DNA from: Fimimonas sp963619835
Lineage (GTDB): Bacteria; Bacillota; Clostridia; Christensenellales; CAG-314
DNA length: 24,154 nucleotides
Direction: 5' to 3'
Assembly (NCBI GenBank): GCA_963619835.1
Contig: CAVEYD010000017.1
Coordinates: 1 to 24,154, forward strand
The notes beneath the pieces were generated by a model. It was not told where the DNA came from. It did no database searches and saw only the letters and a program-made list of their open reading frames with translations. The translations under genes and the position numbers were made by a program. Shown here piece after piece: positions 15,153-22,318 of the stretch; the first letter of the stretch is position 1, and every line of letters starts with the position of its first letter.

Positions 15153-15851
15153 TTATTTAACTATCGTTCCTACTTGTTCGCCCTCAATAATTCGCAAAAT
15201 TGCATGAGGTTCGGTTTTACTGTATACAAACAAAGGCATCTTATATTCTCTTGCCATCGCAGTAGCAGTTAAGTCAAGTGCTGACAGGTTATCTCTAATA
15301 ATGGTGTCATAATCCAAAACGTCGTATTTAAATGCATCCGGATTTACCTTTGGATCGCAATCATAAATTCCGTCGATAGCCTTTGAGCAGAACACCGCAT
15401 CGGCGTGAATTTCGCAAGCTCTAAGCACAGCCGCAGTATCGGTTGAGAAATAAGGTGCACCGGTTCCGCCGACAAAAATAACAACCTTGCCTTCGTTAAG
15501 CATATTTTGCGTATCCAAAACCGAATACGTACGACAAATTTTGTCAATATTTACCGAAGACACCACAACATTTGCCACGTCAAGAGAAGTTAACATGTCC
15601 GAAAGTGCCAAACCGTTCATAACAGTTGCAAGCATACCGATTCCGTCAGCGACACCTCTATCCATTTCCGACGACGAACGACCACGCCAAATATTGCCAC
15701 CGCCAACAACAACAGCAACTTGAATATCGTGTTCAATAAGCTCAACAATATTGTCGGCAACATTTCTAACGCCAATGCTATCAATCGAGTTTCCGGCGCC
15801 CGACATAGCCTCACCGCTAATCTTAATCAAAACTCTACTAATTTCTTCCAT
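15153..15851 (-). CDS. pyrH: UMP kinase PyrH
   Basis: PyrH phosphorylates UMP to UDP and is a hexamer of the amino-acid kinase fold. The 232-residue protein begins with VLIKISGEAMSG (phosphate-binding KxSGE), followed by VVVGGGNIWRG and GIGMLATVMNGLALSDML. VIFVGGTGAPYFSTDTAA is the family's FxGGTGNPxFTTDTAA segment. The C-terminal part has SKAIDGIYDCDPK, the nucleotide-binding loop. GGGAG before the ATG supports the start. An intrinsic terminator lies between tsf and pyrH, so pyrH depends on read-through or on a weak promoter that I cannot place with confidence. Confidence 0.97.
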   Translation of the reverse strand: MEEISRVLIKISGEAMSGAGNSIDSIGVRNVADNIVELIEHDIQVAVVVGGGNIWRGRSSSEMDRGVADGIGMLATVMNGLALSDMLTSLDVANVVVSSVNIDKICRTYSVLDTQNMLNEGKVVIFVGGTGAPYFSTDTAAVLRACEIHADAVFCSKAIDGIYDCDPKVNPDAFKYDVLDYDTIIRDNLSALDLTATAMAREYKMPLFVYSKTEPHAILRIIEGEQVGTIVK

Positions 15852-15931
15852 AGCAACTCCCTACTTAAGAGGTTTAAGATTTATTTTTAATTTATCGCAA
15901 ATTTTTATTAACGCAAAAAACTTTTTTTTAG

Positions 15932-15966
15932 AAAAAAGGGGGAACAACATTACATTGTCCCCTCTC
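15932..15966 (-). terminator. Intrinsic terminator after tsf
   Basis: On the minus strand GGGGACAA and TTGTTCCCC form a GC-rich stem with one bulged base and a seven-base loop, followed by six T. It starts just after the tsf stop (15979). It would end much of the rpsB-tsf transcription before pyrH. Confidence 0.75.
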
Positions 15967-15978
15967 TCAATCAAAAAA

Positions 15979-16908
15979 TTATTTAACCGCGTTAAGTTCC
16001 TTTGCAATTTCTTCAGCAAAGTTATCTTGACGCTTTTCAATTCCCTCGCCCATTTCATAGCGAACAAAACGAACAACAGAGATGGGAGCTCCAACTTCTT
16101 TTTCAGTGTTAGCAACAACTTGTTTAACCGAAAGAGACGGATCGCGAACGTATTCTTGTTCAAGCAAGCAAACTTCTTTGTAGAACTTGTGAATACGACC
16201 TTCAACCATTTTAGCAATAACTGCCTCAGGTTTGCCCTCATTACGAGATTGTGCAGTCAAAATTTCTCTTTCACTGTCAAGTTGGCTAGCATCGACGTCA
16301 GCGATGTTAACAACTTGCGGTTTGCTAGCAGCAATTTGCATGCAAATGTTAAATGCAAGTTCTTGAAGTGCATCGGCAGGAGCTGTAGATTTAACTTCAG
16401 TCAAAACACCAATTTTTCCGCCCATGTGAATGTAGCTTGCAACCATACCTTCGCTTGCAACATATTTAGTAAAACGACGAAGAGAAATCTTCTCACCGAT
16501 TTTAGCAGTAGCTTCTGCAATCAACAAAGCAATAGTCTTTGAAGAATCTGCATAGTAATTCTCGTTTAAAAGTTCATCAACGTTTGAGGCATTAGATTGT
16601 GCAATGTGCTTTGCAATTCCGTCAATAAGCTCAATAAATTGATCGCTTCTTGCAACGAAGTCGGTTTCGCAGTTAACTTCAACGGCAACACCAACTTTTT
16701 TATCATCGGAAACAAGGCATTTAACAAGACCTTCGGCAGCTACACGACTTTGCTTTTTAGCAGCCGTTGCCATTCCCTTTTCACGAAGAAATTTAACAGC
16801 TTCATCAAAATTTCCGTCGGTTGCGGTAAGAGCCTTTTTGCAGTCCATCATACCAACACCGGTTTGTTCACGAAGTTTCATTACATCAGATGCCGTAAAA
16901 TTAGCCAT
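15979..16908 (-). CDS. tsf: Translation elongation factor Ts
   Basis: EF-Ts is the nucleotide-exchange factor for EF-Tu. The 309-residue protein has the N-terminal UBA-like domain (VMKLREQTGVGMMDCKKAL), the region GNFDEAVKFLREKG, and the EF-Tu contact segment CETDFVARSDQF at about 80-91. The core repeats continue to PSLSVKQVV and FVRYEMGEGIEKRQDNFAEE. GGAGA lies nine bases before the ATG, and the gene overlaps rpsB by eight bases (ATGGCTAA). This is the universal rpsB-tsf pair. Identification is secure. Confidence 0.98.
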   Translation of the reverse strand: MANFTASDVMKLREQTGVGMMDCKKALTATDGNFDEAVKFLREKGMATAAKKQSRVAAEGLVKCLVSDDKKVGVAVEVNCETDFVARSDQFIELIDGIAKHIAQSNASNVDELLNENYYADSSKTIALLIAEATAKIGEKISLRRFTKYVASEGMVASYIHMGGKIGVLTEVKSTAPADALQELAFNICMQIAASKPQVVNIADVDASQLDSEREILTAQSRNEGKPEAVIAKMVEGRIHKFYKEVCLLEQEYVRDPSLSVKQVVANTEKEVGAPISVVRFVRYEMGEGIEKRQDNFAEEIAKELNAVK

Positions 16909-17650
16909 TGTTTGTCTCCTCTTCTACTTCTTCAACATTGTCATTATCTTCAGGAGCAGTCATAACCGTTCCTTCTTTAGCCTCGATAACAGCTCCGCTA
17001 ATAATTGATGCAATTACTTTAATTGCTCCAATAGCGTCATCGTTTGCAGGAATAACTACGTCAACTTCGTCAGGATCGCAGTTTGTGTCTACAATTGCAA
17101 CGATAGGAATATTAAGTGCGTGTGCTTCTGCAACTGCAATAGCTTCCTTTTTGGGGTCTACAATAAAGATACAACCGGGCATACCCTTCATATCCTTGAT
17201 ACCACCAAGGTTTGCTTCAAGTTTGTCGCGTTCTTCAAGCATTTTAGCAACTTCTTTTTTGGGGAAGTTTTCAAGTTCGCCGAGCTTTTCCATTTGGTTA
17301 ATTTGGTTAAGTCTTTCAATACGGCTCTTGATTGTTTTGTAGTTAGTAAGTGTACCGCCAAGCCAACGGTTGTTTACGTAAAACATTCCGCAGCGTTCAG
17401 CTTCGCTCTTAACTGCTTCTTGAGCTTGTTTTTTAGTACCTACAAACAATACGGGCTTGCCTTGTGCTGCAATATCTCTAACAAATTGATATGCAACTTC
17501 AGCTTGAGCGACTGTTTGTTGAAGGTCAATAATATGTATATCATTGCGTTCTGCATAGATATACTTCTTCATTTTGGGGTTCCATCTTCTTGTTTGGTGA
17601 CCAAAGTGTACACCGGCTTCAAGAAGTTGTTTCATTGATACAACTGCCAT
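16901..17650 (-). CDS. rpsB: 30S ribosomal protein S2
   Basis: S2 is a component of the 30S head near the S1 site. The 249-residue protein has MKQLLEAGVHFGHQTRRWNPK at its start (family signature spanning about residues 6-26), DLQQTVAQAEVAYQF, PVLFVGTKKQAQE, NNRWLGGTLTN, IFIVDPKKEAIAVAEA and VAIVDTNCDPDEVDVVIPAND. The C terminus is acidic (VEEVEEE). AAAGGAG lies ten bases before the ATG. It has its own promoter at 17774-17802 and a structured leader of about 115 bases, which suggests autogenous control. Confidence 0.98.
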   Translation of the reverse strand: MAVVSMKQLLEAGVHFGHQTRRWNPKMKKYIYAERNDIHIIDLQQTVAQAEVAYQFVRDIAAQGKPVLFVGTKKQAQEAVKSEAERCGMFYVNNRWLGGTLTNYKTIKSRIERLNQINQMEKLGELENFPKKEVAKMLEERDKLEANLGGIKDMKGMPGCIFIVDPKKEAIAVAEAHALNIPIVAIVDTNCDPDEVDVVIPANDDAIGAIKVIASIISGAVIEAKEGTVMTAPEDNDNVEEVEEETNNG

Positions 17651-17688
17651 TTTAAATTTTCTCCTTTATTTTTGTTTTTTAACCTCTC

Positions 17689-17752
17689 CGTGTCGTCTAC
17701 TCCTAACGCAATTGAGTGGCAAAACTCAACACATGCGCGCGAATCTTACACG
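17689..17752 (-). promoter_or_regulatory. Structured leader of rpsB, candidate S2 autoregulatory element
   Basis: On the minus strand the leader has nested complementary segments: CGTGT (17748-17752) with ACACG (17689-17693), CGCA (17734-17737) with TGCG (17707-17710), and TTGAGT (17724-17729) with ACTCAA (17712-17717) closing a six-base loop. The rpsB start follows about 40 bases later. Ribosomal proteins often regulate their own mRNA through such leaders. I do not recognise a named Rfam family here. Confidence 0.45.
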
Positions 17753-17773
17753 AATGCAAATTAAACCTTGTAC

Positions 17774-17802
17774 ATTATATCATAATGCAACATCGTTTGC
17801 AA
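17774..17802 (-). promoter_or_regulatory. Promoter of rpsB-tsf
   Basis: TTGCAA, exactly 17 bases and TATAAT, with the spacer ending TGA (extended -10). Its start point would be near 17767, giving a leader of about 117 bases. It is back to back with the plus-strand promoter of the lipoprotein gene. Confidence 0.85.
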
Positions 17803-17844
17803 CATTTTTTTACAAGTTTATCAAATCTTTTTGCCTAAAATTTA

Positions 17845-17873
17845 TTGTTTTTAATTAAATAATATTATATAAT
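17845..17873 (+). promoter_or_regulatory. Promoter of the lipoprotein gene
   Basis: On the plus strand TTGTTT, 17 bases and TATAAT precede the lipoprotein start by about 30 bases, with AGGAG at 17894-17898 before the ATG at 17904. The -35 is weaker than the -10. Confidence 0.65.
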
Positions 17874-17903
17874 TTATACGATCAAAATTATAAAGGAGCA
17901 ACC

Positions 17904-20750
17904 ATGAAAAAACTAACAAGATATCTTGCTATTTTATTGCTTGTTGTTTTTGCACTTTCATCCCTTGTGGCATGTGGCGAAGACAACTCCCTGTACAAAA
18001 ATTTGTACGAACAATTTTGCAACTTTGCAAGTGGCACAAGCAAAGAAGCAATCACTTACAACGAATGGGAAGCAGCCGCAAAATCAGTTGAATCTAACGG
18101 CATAACAATTTCATCCGTCGATGTCCAAATAAACGAAGAAAAAGGTGTTTGGGTATTCACATTCACCATGTCTGACGGCACAACAAAAGTAAAAGAATTT
18201 TTGGCAACCGAAAAGACAAACGCAGACGATGGAGACACTCCAGAGCCTACACCAACACCTACACCATCCACACAAAACGACGGCAAAACGCAAGCCACAG
18301 CTTACACTATTGCCGAAGCTACCGCTATAGCAAAAGAGCTTGCAAGCGGTGCTTTCTCCGAAAGTCAAGTTTACGTTACAGGTTACATTACAAGCGCTCC
18401 GTCCTATGACGAAAAACACGATTCTTACACATTCTACATGGACGACACAGCAGGCGGCGCACAATCTTTCCAAGCTTACTCGGTTCAACTTGGAAGCTTC
18501 AGCGCAATTGCTCAAGGTGACAAAGTAACAATTTACGGTTATCTCAAAAACCACCTTGCTGGCACAAAAAATGTTTACGAAGTTGCCTACAACAGCTCCG
18601 CAAGTGCAAGCCCTAAAATTGTAGAAAAAGTTGGTGATAGCTCAACTCCTACCCCAACCCCCACACCTACGCCCACTCCTACTCCTACACCTATAGTAAA
18701 TGATGGCAAAACGCAAGCCACTGCTTACACCATAGCCGAAGCTACCGCTGTAGCACAAGCTCTTGAGGCAGGTAAGTTTTCAACTTCCGAAGTTTATGTT
18801 ACCGGTTACGTTACAAATGAGCCGGAATTAAACGGAGAATTTTGGTCTTACACGTTCTACATGGACGACACAGCGGACGGAGCACAATCTTTCCAAGCTT
18901 ACTCAGTTCAAGCCGGGAAATTCGATGCACCATCCAAAGGCGACAAAGTAACAATTTATGGTTATCTCAAAAACCATGTTAAGTCTAACCAAAATATTTA
19001 CGAAGTTGCCTACAACAGTTCCAAAAGTGTAAGCCCAATTATTGTTGCAATTGAAGGTAAAACGCCAAGCGAAAAACCCGCCGAACACACTCACCAATAT
19101 TCAAGCTTTTTCACTTACAGCACTTGCACCGTCGCAGGTTGCAACGTAGTTGGACGTAAAGCGCAAGATCCCACTTTTCAAAACAGCATCAAGTACACTC
19201 TTACATCTGCAAAGGTTGAAGGCTACAAAGAAATTTTTGAAGATCTTCACACAAACATCTCAACACTTTCCGCAGATAGTTACATACAAAAGTTAGACGA
19301 CTTTATTACAGGATTTTCTGAAGTAAGCGATCAACAATACAACGCATATTTAATTTATGCAATTTCCGGCTCTACTACCGACGAAGCCAACAACACTCAA
19401 TGCGAACAATGGTACAACGAACTTTATGCAGACATTTACGTTTTAGTTAACGATGTTAACAGTTGTTCCAACGAAGATTTACAAGGTCAATTCTTCGAAG
19501 TCATGACCGAATACGGATTCGGCACACAAGACAGTCTCACAACCGAAGCTTCAACAAAAAGCGACAGCACACTTCAAAACGAAATTGCTTCAATATTGTC
19601 TCAATACTACAATTTGGACAGCGAAGCAACCGACTACATTACAACAGTAGCAAGTCTGTACGAACAATTTGTAGCCAAAAACAATCAATATGCCGTCAAC
19701 GAAGGTTACTCCAACTACATGGAATATGCCTACGAAAACGAATACAGTCGTGCTTACACACCGGAACAATCAAAGAAACTTCAAGAATATCTCAAGACTT
19801 ACATAAAGCCGATTTTCGCAAGTTACATTGCTGACGAAGACAACCCCTATGTCAATCAATACTTCGATATAAGCGATGAAGATAACGAAAACTTTTTCTA
19901 TGGCTTAATCTCCGATGATATTTTTGCCGATTCATCATCCGATTATTTTGAAACTTGCAAGCAAACACTAAACTTAATCAGTGGCTACATTACAAGCAAC
20001 GGTTACGGAAATTATCTTGAAGAAATGTTCCAAAAAGGCTACTACTTCTTAGGACAAACCGAAGGCGCCTACACCTATTATGTAATTGATTCAACTACGT
20101 ACGAGTATATGCCTTATGTTTACTTCCAAGAAGAAAGCGACTATTCCAACGCATTCACGTTTATACACGAATTTGGTCACTATCAAGACTTCGTACAAAT
20201 CGGACAAAGCGACATGGATTTAGCCGAGACACACTCACAAGGTAACGAAATGTTATTCCTTGCATGGCTCAAAAACAACCTTCCTACAGGCATCACCGAC
20301 GGCTACTCTGCACTAGTAAAATACAACTTAACAAACATGCTTTCAAATATTTTAATGAGTGCCGCTGTAGACGAATTTGAATATGCCGTTTACACCAACA
20401 CTTACAGCGACGAAACTTACAACGGCAAAATCGATGCCTCAAACTACCAAGCATTGTTTGAAGAAATCATGGCAGAATACGGATTAGATGATCTTTTCAA
20501 CACAAAATATTGGTCTTATGTTTGCTTCGATCAAGCTTGTTACTACATTTCCTATTCGATAAGCGCACTTGCTTCAATCGAAATATATGCACAAGCTGCA
20601 ACAGACTACGCCACCGCAAAACAGCATTACTTAGATTTGTTTAATTACGAAACAGGCGACACTTATGTGGAAGTTTTGGAAAAAGTCGGCATCAGCAGTC
20701 CCTTTACCGAGGACTTTTACAAGTCAATTCAAGCTGCTCTCGCGCAATAA
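17904..20750 (+). CDS. Lipoprotein with two OB-fold-like repeats and an M3-type zinc metallopeptidase domain
   Basis: The 948-residue product has a lipoprotein signal (hydrophobic 9-20, lipobox LVAC with C24) and should be anchored outside the membrane. Residues 25-110 form an unrecognised domain. Two near-identical repeats, about 125-240 and 266-381, have the YVTGYIT...YTFYMDD...QGDKVTIYGYLKN pattern of extracellular OB-fold modules, joined by Pro-Thr linkers (114-121 and 248-263). A small HTHQYS...CTVAGC segment (395-413) resembles Cys/His modules of gut Firmicute surface proteins. The C-terminal half (about 425-948) is M3/oligoendopeptidase F-like, with zinc site HEFGH at 755-759 and third ligand E775 in ETHSQ. 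All catalytic residues are present. Substrate is unknown; peptides at the cell surface are likely. It is the only plus-strand gene and is monocistronic. Confidence 0.85.
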   Translation: MKKLTRYLAILLLVVFALSSLVACGEDNSLYKNLYEQFCNFASGTSKEAITYNEWEAAAKSVESNGITISSVDVQINEEKGVWVFTFTMSDGTTKVKEFLATEKTNADDGDTPEPTPTPTPSTQNDGKTQATAYTIAEATAIAKELASGAFSESQVYVTGYITSAPSYDEKHDSYTFYMDDTAGGAQSFQAYSVQLGSFSAIAQGDKVTIYGYLKNHLAGTKNVYEVAYNSSASASPKIVEKVGDSSTPTPTPTPTPTPTPTPIVNDGKTQATAYTIAEATAVAQALEAGKFSTSEVYVTGYVTNEPELNGEFWSYTFYMDDTADGAQSFQAYSVQAGKFDAPSKGDKVTIYGYLKNHVKSNQNIYEVAYNSSKSVSPIIVAIEGKTPSEKPAEHTHQYSSFFTYSTCTVAGCNVVGRKAQDPTFQNSIKYTLTSAKVEGYKEIFEDLHTNISTLSADSYIQKLDDFITGFSEVSDQQYNAYLIYAISGSTTDEANNTQCEQWYNELYADIYVLVNDVNSCSNEDLQGQFFEVMTEYGFGTQDSLTTEASTKSDSTLQNEIASILSQYYNLDSEATDYITTVASLYEQFVAKNNQYAVNEGYSNYMEYAYENEYSRAYTPEQSKKLQEYLKTYIKPIFASYIADEDNPYVNQYFDISDEDNENFFYGLISDDIFADSSSDYFETCKQTLNLISGYITSNGYGNYLEEMFQKGYYFLGQTEGAYTYYVIDSTTYEYMPYVYFQEESDYSNAFTFIHEFGHYQDFVQIGQSDMDLAETHSQGNEMLFLAWLKNNLPTGITDGYSALVKYNLTNMLSNILMSAAVDEFEYAVYTNTYSDETYNGKIDASNYQALFEEIMAEYGLDDLFNTKYWSYVCFDQACYYISYSISALASIEIYAQAATDYATAKQHYLDLFNYETGDTYVEVLEKVGISSPFTEDFYKSIQAALAQ
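18276..18623 (+). repeat. First copy of a tandem OB-fold-like module (within the lipoprotein)
   Basis: This segment and 18699-19046 code for nearly the same module, offset by 423 bases. Shared stretches include NDGKTQATAYTIAEAT, YTFYMDDTA, GAQSFQAYSVQ and GDKVTIYGYLKNH. DNA identity is also high, which suggests a fairly recent internal duplication. Confidence 0.9.
18645..18692 (+). repeat. Thr-Pro dipeptide-repeat linker between the modules
   Basis: Eight consecutive Thr-Pro codon pairs (residues 248-263) written with varied synonymous codons. A shorter copy (TPEPTPTPTP) precedes the first module at about 18234-18263. Such linkers are typical spacers of cell-surface proteins. Confidence 0.9.
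18699..19046 (+). repeat. Second copy of the tandem OB-fold-like module
   Basis: Partner of 18276-18623. It differs mostly in the loop after the third strand (NEPELNGEFW in place of SAPSYDEKHD) and at scattered positions, keeping the YTFYMDDTA and VTIYGYLKNH cores. Confidence 0.9.
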
Positions 20751-20785
20751 TTAAAAATGCGATAAAAATTTTGAAAAAGTTACAA

Positions 20786-20820
20786 AAAAAAGACGGCAAT
20801 TAAATTTGCCGTCTTTTTTA
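20786..20820. terminator. Bidirectional terminator between the lipoprotein and DUF1292 genes
   Basis: A perfect 14-base-pair stem (AAAAAAGACGGCAA with TTGCCGTCTTTTTT) and a six-base loop provide a GC-rich core with a T-run on each strand. It lies between two convergent genes and can serve both. Confidence 0.92.
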
Positions 20821-20835
20821 GTAAATCAACATCAA

Positions 20836-21303
20836 TTATTTAGAAATTTTTGATCCCTTTTCAACATCACAGTCTGCGCAATCATCTTCGCAATCTGCAC
20901 AAGGATCGCTTTCGCATCCTTCACAAGAAGATTCGTCGCAATCTGCACAAGGGTCTTCGGATTCGTGTTCAACTTCTTCCAAAAGTTTGTTAAACAAAAC
21001 TTCGTACAAGTCATCCTCTACAGGGAAAAGTTGATCAAAAGTTTCTCCGTTTTCTTCGGCAGAACCAAGTTCAAAAATTTCAACTTCAACTTCTTCATCT
21101 TCGGCAGCATCTGCAGCTTGAAGATAAACATACTCTTTGCCTTCATGTTCAAGAGTAGTTATAAAATGAAAAGCAACGTCGTTTCCGTTTTCATCTTGCA
21201 AAATAACAACATCATCTTCACAACCGCAATCGCAGCCTTCGTGAATATCATGTTCGTGTTCGCAACCGCAGTCGCATTCATGTTGGTGTTTGTGTTCAGA
21301 CAT
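20836..21303 (-). CDS. DUF1292 (YrzB-like) protein with Cys/His-rich N-terminal and Cys-rich C-terminal tails
   Basis: I place the start at ATG 21303 (155 residues), because GGAGG lies just upstream and overlaps a spurious TTG. The central part (about 30-105: VVILQDENGNDVAFHFI, EHEGKEYVYLQAAD, EVEIFELG, FPVEDDLYEVLFNKLLEE) is a DUF1292 domain, a small protein of unknown function usually found after ruvX. The N-terminal tail holds six His and six Cys (HKHQHECDCGC, CDCGC). The C-terminal tail holds four CxxC pairs (119/122, 127/130, 135/138, 142/145) among acidic residues. Such tails could bind metal ions; that is inference. The C-terminal tail looks like a recent expansion of ADC-type units. 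It follows ruvX by 38 bases. Confidence 0.85.
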   Translation of the reverse strand: MSEHKHQHECDCGCEHEHDIHEGCDCGCEDDVVILQDENGNDVAFHFITTLEHEGKEYVYLQAADAAEDEEVEVEIFELGSAEENGETFDQLFPVEDDLYEVLFNKLLEEVEHESEDPCADCDESSCEGCESDPCADCEDDCADCDVEKGSKISK

Positions 21304-21341
21304 AATTTTTACCTCCAAAATTTTTGTTGTCTAACTAAATT

Positions 21342-21758
21342 TTAAGCATTTCTATCTAAATAATTTTGTAAAATTATAGTTGCCGCAAGTTTATCTATTA
21401 CTTTTTTTCTATTTTCTCTACGAACATTGCCCTCAATAAGCACTCTTTCTGCGCTAATAGTCGTAAAGCGTTCGTCCATATATTTAACAGGAATTTGAGT
21501 TTTGCTTTGCAACAAGTCAATAAACGTTCTTGTCTTAGCCGTTTGTTCATTTTCCTTGCCGTTTAAACCCAAAGGCAAACCACTAATTATTAAAGTAGCT
21601 TCTTTTTCCTTAGCTACTTTCAAAATATAATCGGTATCTTTTTCAATGTCGCCAATGCGAGTATATGTTTCAACCGGATTTGCAATTATTCCCATCGGAT
21701 CGGATGCTGCAATACCTATGCGAACATCCCCCACATCTAATGCTAATATTCTTCCCAT
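21342..21758 (-). CDS. ruvX: RuvX/YqgF-type Holliday junction resolvase-like protein
   Basis: The YqgF family has an RNase H fold and acts in 16S rRNA pre-processing or as a Holliday junction resolvase. The 138-residue protein begins MGRILALDVGDVRIGIAASD with the first catalytic aspartate at D8. It continues with IISGLPLGLNG and MDERFTTISAE and ends DKLAATIILQNYL, which carries the last acidic residue. Length is normal. No Shine-Dalgarno sequence precedes the ATG, and an extended -10 (TGATAAAAT) lies so close that transcription would start at or next to the A of the ATG, so the mRNA may be leaderless. DUF1292 follows, as in many Firmicutes. Confidence 0.93.
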   Translation of the reverse strand: MGRILALDVGDVRIGIAASDPMGIIANPVETYTRIGDIEKDTDYILKVAKEKEATLIISGLPLGLNGKENEQTAKTRTFIDLLQSKTQIPVKYMDERFTTISAERVLIEGNVRRENRKKVIDKLAATIILQNYLDRNA

Positions 21759-21764
21759 GTTTTT

Positions 21765-21794
21765 ATTTTATCACATTTATTATACAAAAAACAA
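21765..21794 (-). promoter_or_regulatory. Putative promoter for a leaderless ruvX transcript
   Basis: TTGTTT, 18 bases and TAAAAT with an extended TGA before the -10. From the -10 to the A of the ruvX ATG there are only six bases. A second -10-like TATAAT at 21779-21784, with only a poor -35, would give a leader of about 14 bases, still without an SD. Confidence 0.5.
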
Positions 21795-21870
21795 CCTTTT
21801 AGCAAATATTTTGTTAAAATAATTTTTGCCATTATCTATAAATTAATTTAAAAAAACAATCAAGAAAATC

Positions 21871-21902
21871 AAAAAAACAAGGCAAAAACTTTACCTTGCT
21901 TT
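21871..21902 (-). terminator. Intrinsic terminator after iscU
   Basis: On the minus strand GCAAGG and CCTTGT (with flanking A/T pairs and one G-T pair) form a stem of about nine base pairs, followed by seven T. It lies right after the iscU stop and separates the isc cluster from ruvX. Confidence 0.7.
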
Positions 21903-21913
21903 TAATTAAAAAA

Positions 21914-22318
21914 TTATACGTACTGAACCTCTTCGTTTTTCGTTTCAATGCCTGCTTGCTTTTCACGATAGTTTTCAATTGCCTTTTTAATAGCTTCTTC
22001 GGCAAGAACGGAGCAATGAATTTTTTGCGGAGGAAGACCTTCTAAGTACTCAACTACTTTTGCATTTGTAACCTTCAATGCATCCTCAACTTTCATTCCA
22101 ATAATCATTTGTGTTGCCGTACTGCTTGTTGCAATAGCCGCAGCGCAACCAAAAGTTTGAAATTTGGCATCAACAATAACATCGTCTTTAATACGGAGTG
22201 TTATTCTCATAATATCTCCACAAGTAGCGTTACCTACTGTTCCTTCTCCGTCAGGATTTTCAATTTCACCCACGTTTTGCGGATGTGCAAAAGCATCTAA
22301 TACTTTTTGATTGTACAT
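21914..22318 (-). CDS. iscU: Fe-S cluster assembly scaffold IscU/NifU-like
   Basis: The scaffold receives sulfur from IscS and iron to build [2Fe-2S] and [4Fe-4S] clusters. The 134-residue protein begins with the usual VLDAFAHPQNVGEI segment. It carries the three cluster cysteines C33 (GNATCGD), C58 (TFGCAAA) and C102 (KIHCSVLAEEAI), plus D35 and H101. The C-terminal tail after residue 118 is variable. It starts directly after the iscS stop with no base between, and its SD (AAGGAGG) lies in the end of iscS. This favours the clostridial IscU type partnered with IscS; SufU is less likely because no suf genes are near. Confidence 0.95.
   Translation of the reverse strand: MYNQKVLDAFAHPQNVGEIENPDGEGTVGNATCGDIMRITLRIKDDVIVDAKFQTFGCAAAIATSSTATQMIIGMKVEDALKVTNAKVVEYLEGLPPQKIHCSVLAEEAIKKAIENYREKQAGIETKNEEVQYV

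Noticed and set aside
15867..15925. Possible promoter before pyrH
   Set aside because: TTTGCG with a 17-base spacer and TAAATT is too far from consensus in an AT-rich spacer to support.
15751..16542. Plus-strand open frame opposite pyrH and tsf
   Set aside because: It spans the start of pyrH, a terminator and most of tsf in antisense, with no recognisable domain.
17689..17767. T-box or known riboswitch upstream of rpsB
   Set aside because: I see no T-box consensus, no specifier hairpin and no terminator/antiterminator pair; a ribosomal-protein leader fits better.
18234..18692. Short repeats that could suggest a CRISPR array or microsatellite
   Set aside because: They are Thr-Pro codons in frame inside a real gene, written with varied codons; there are no equal spacers.
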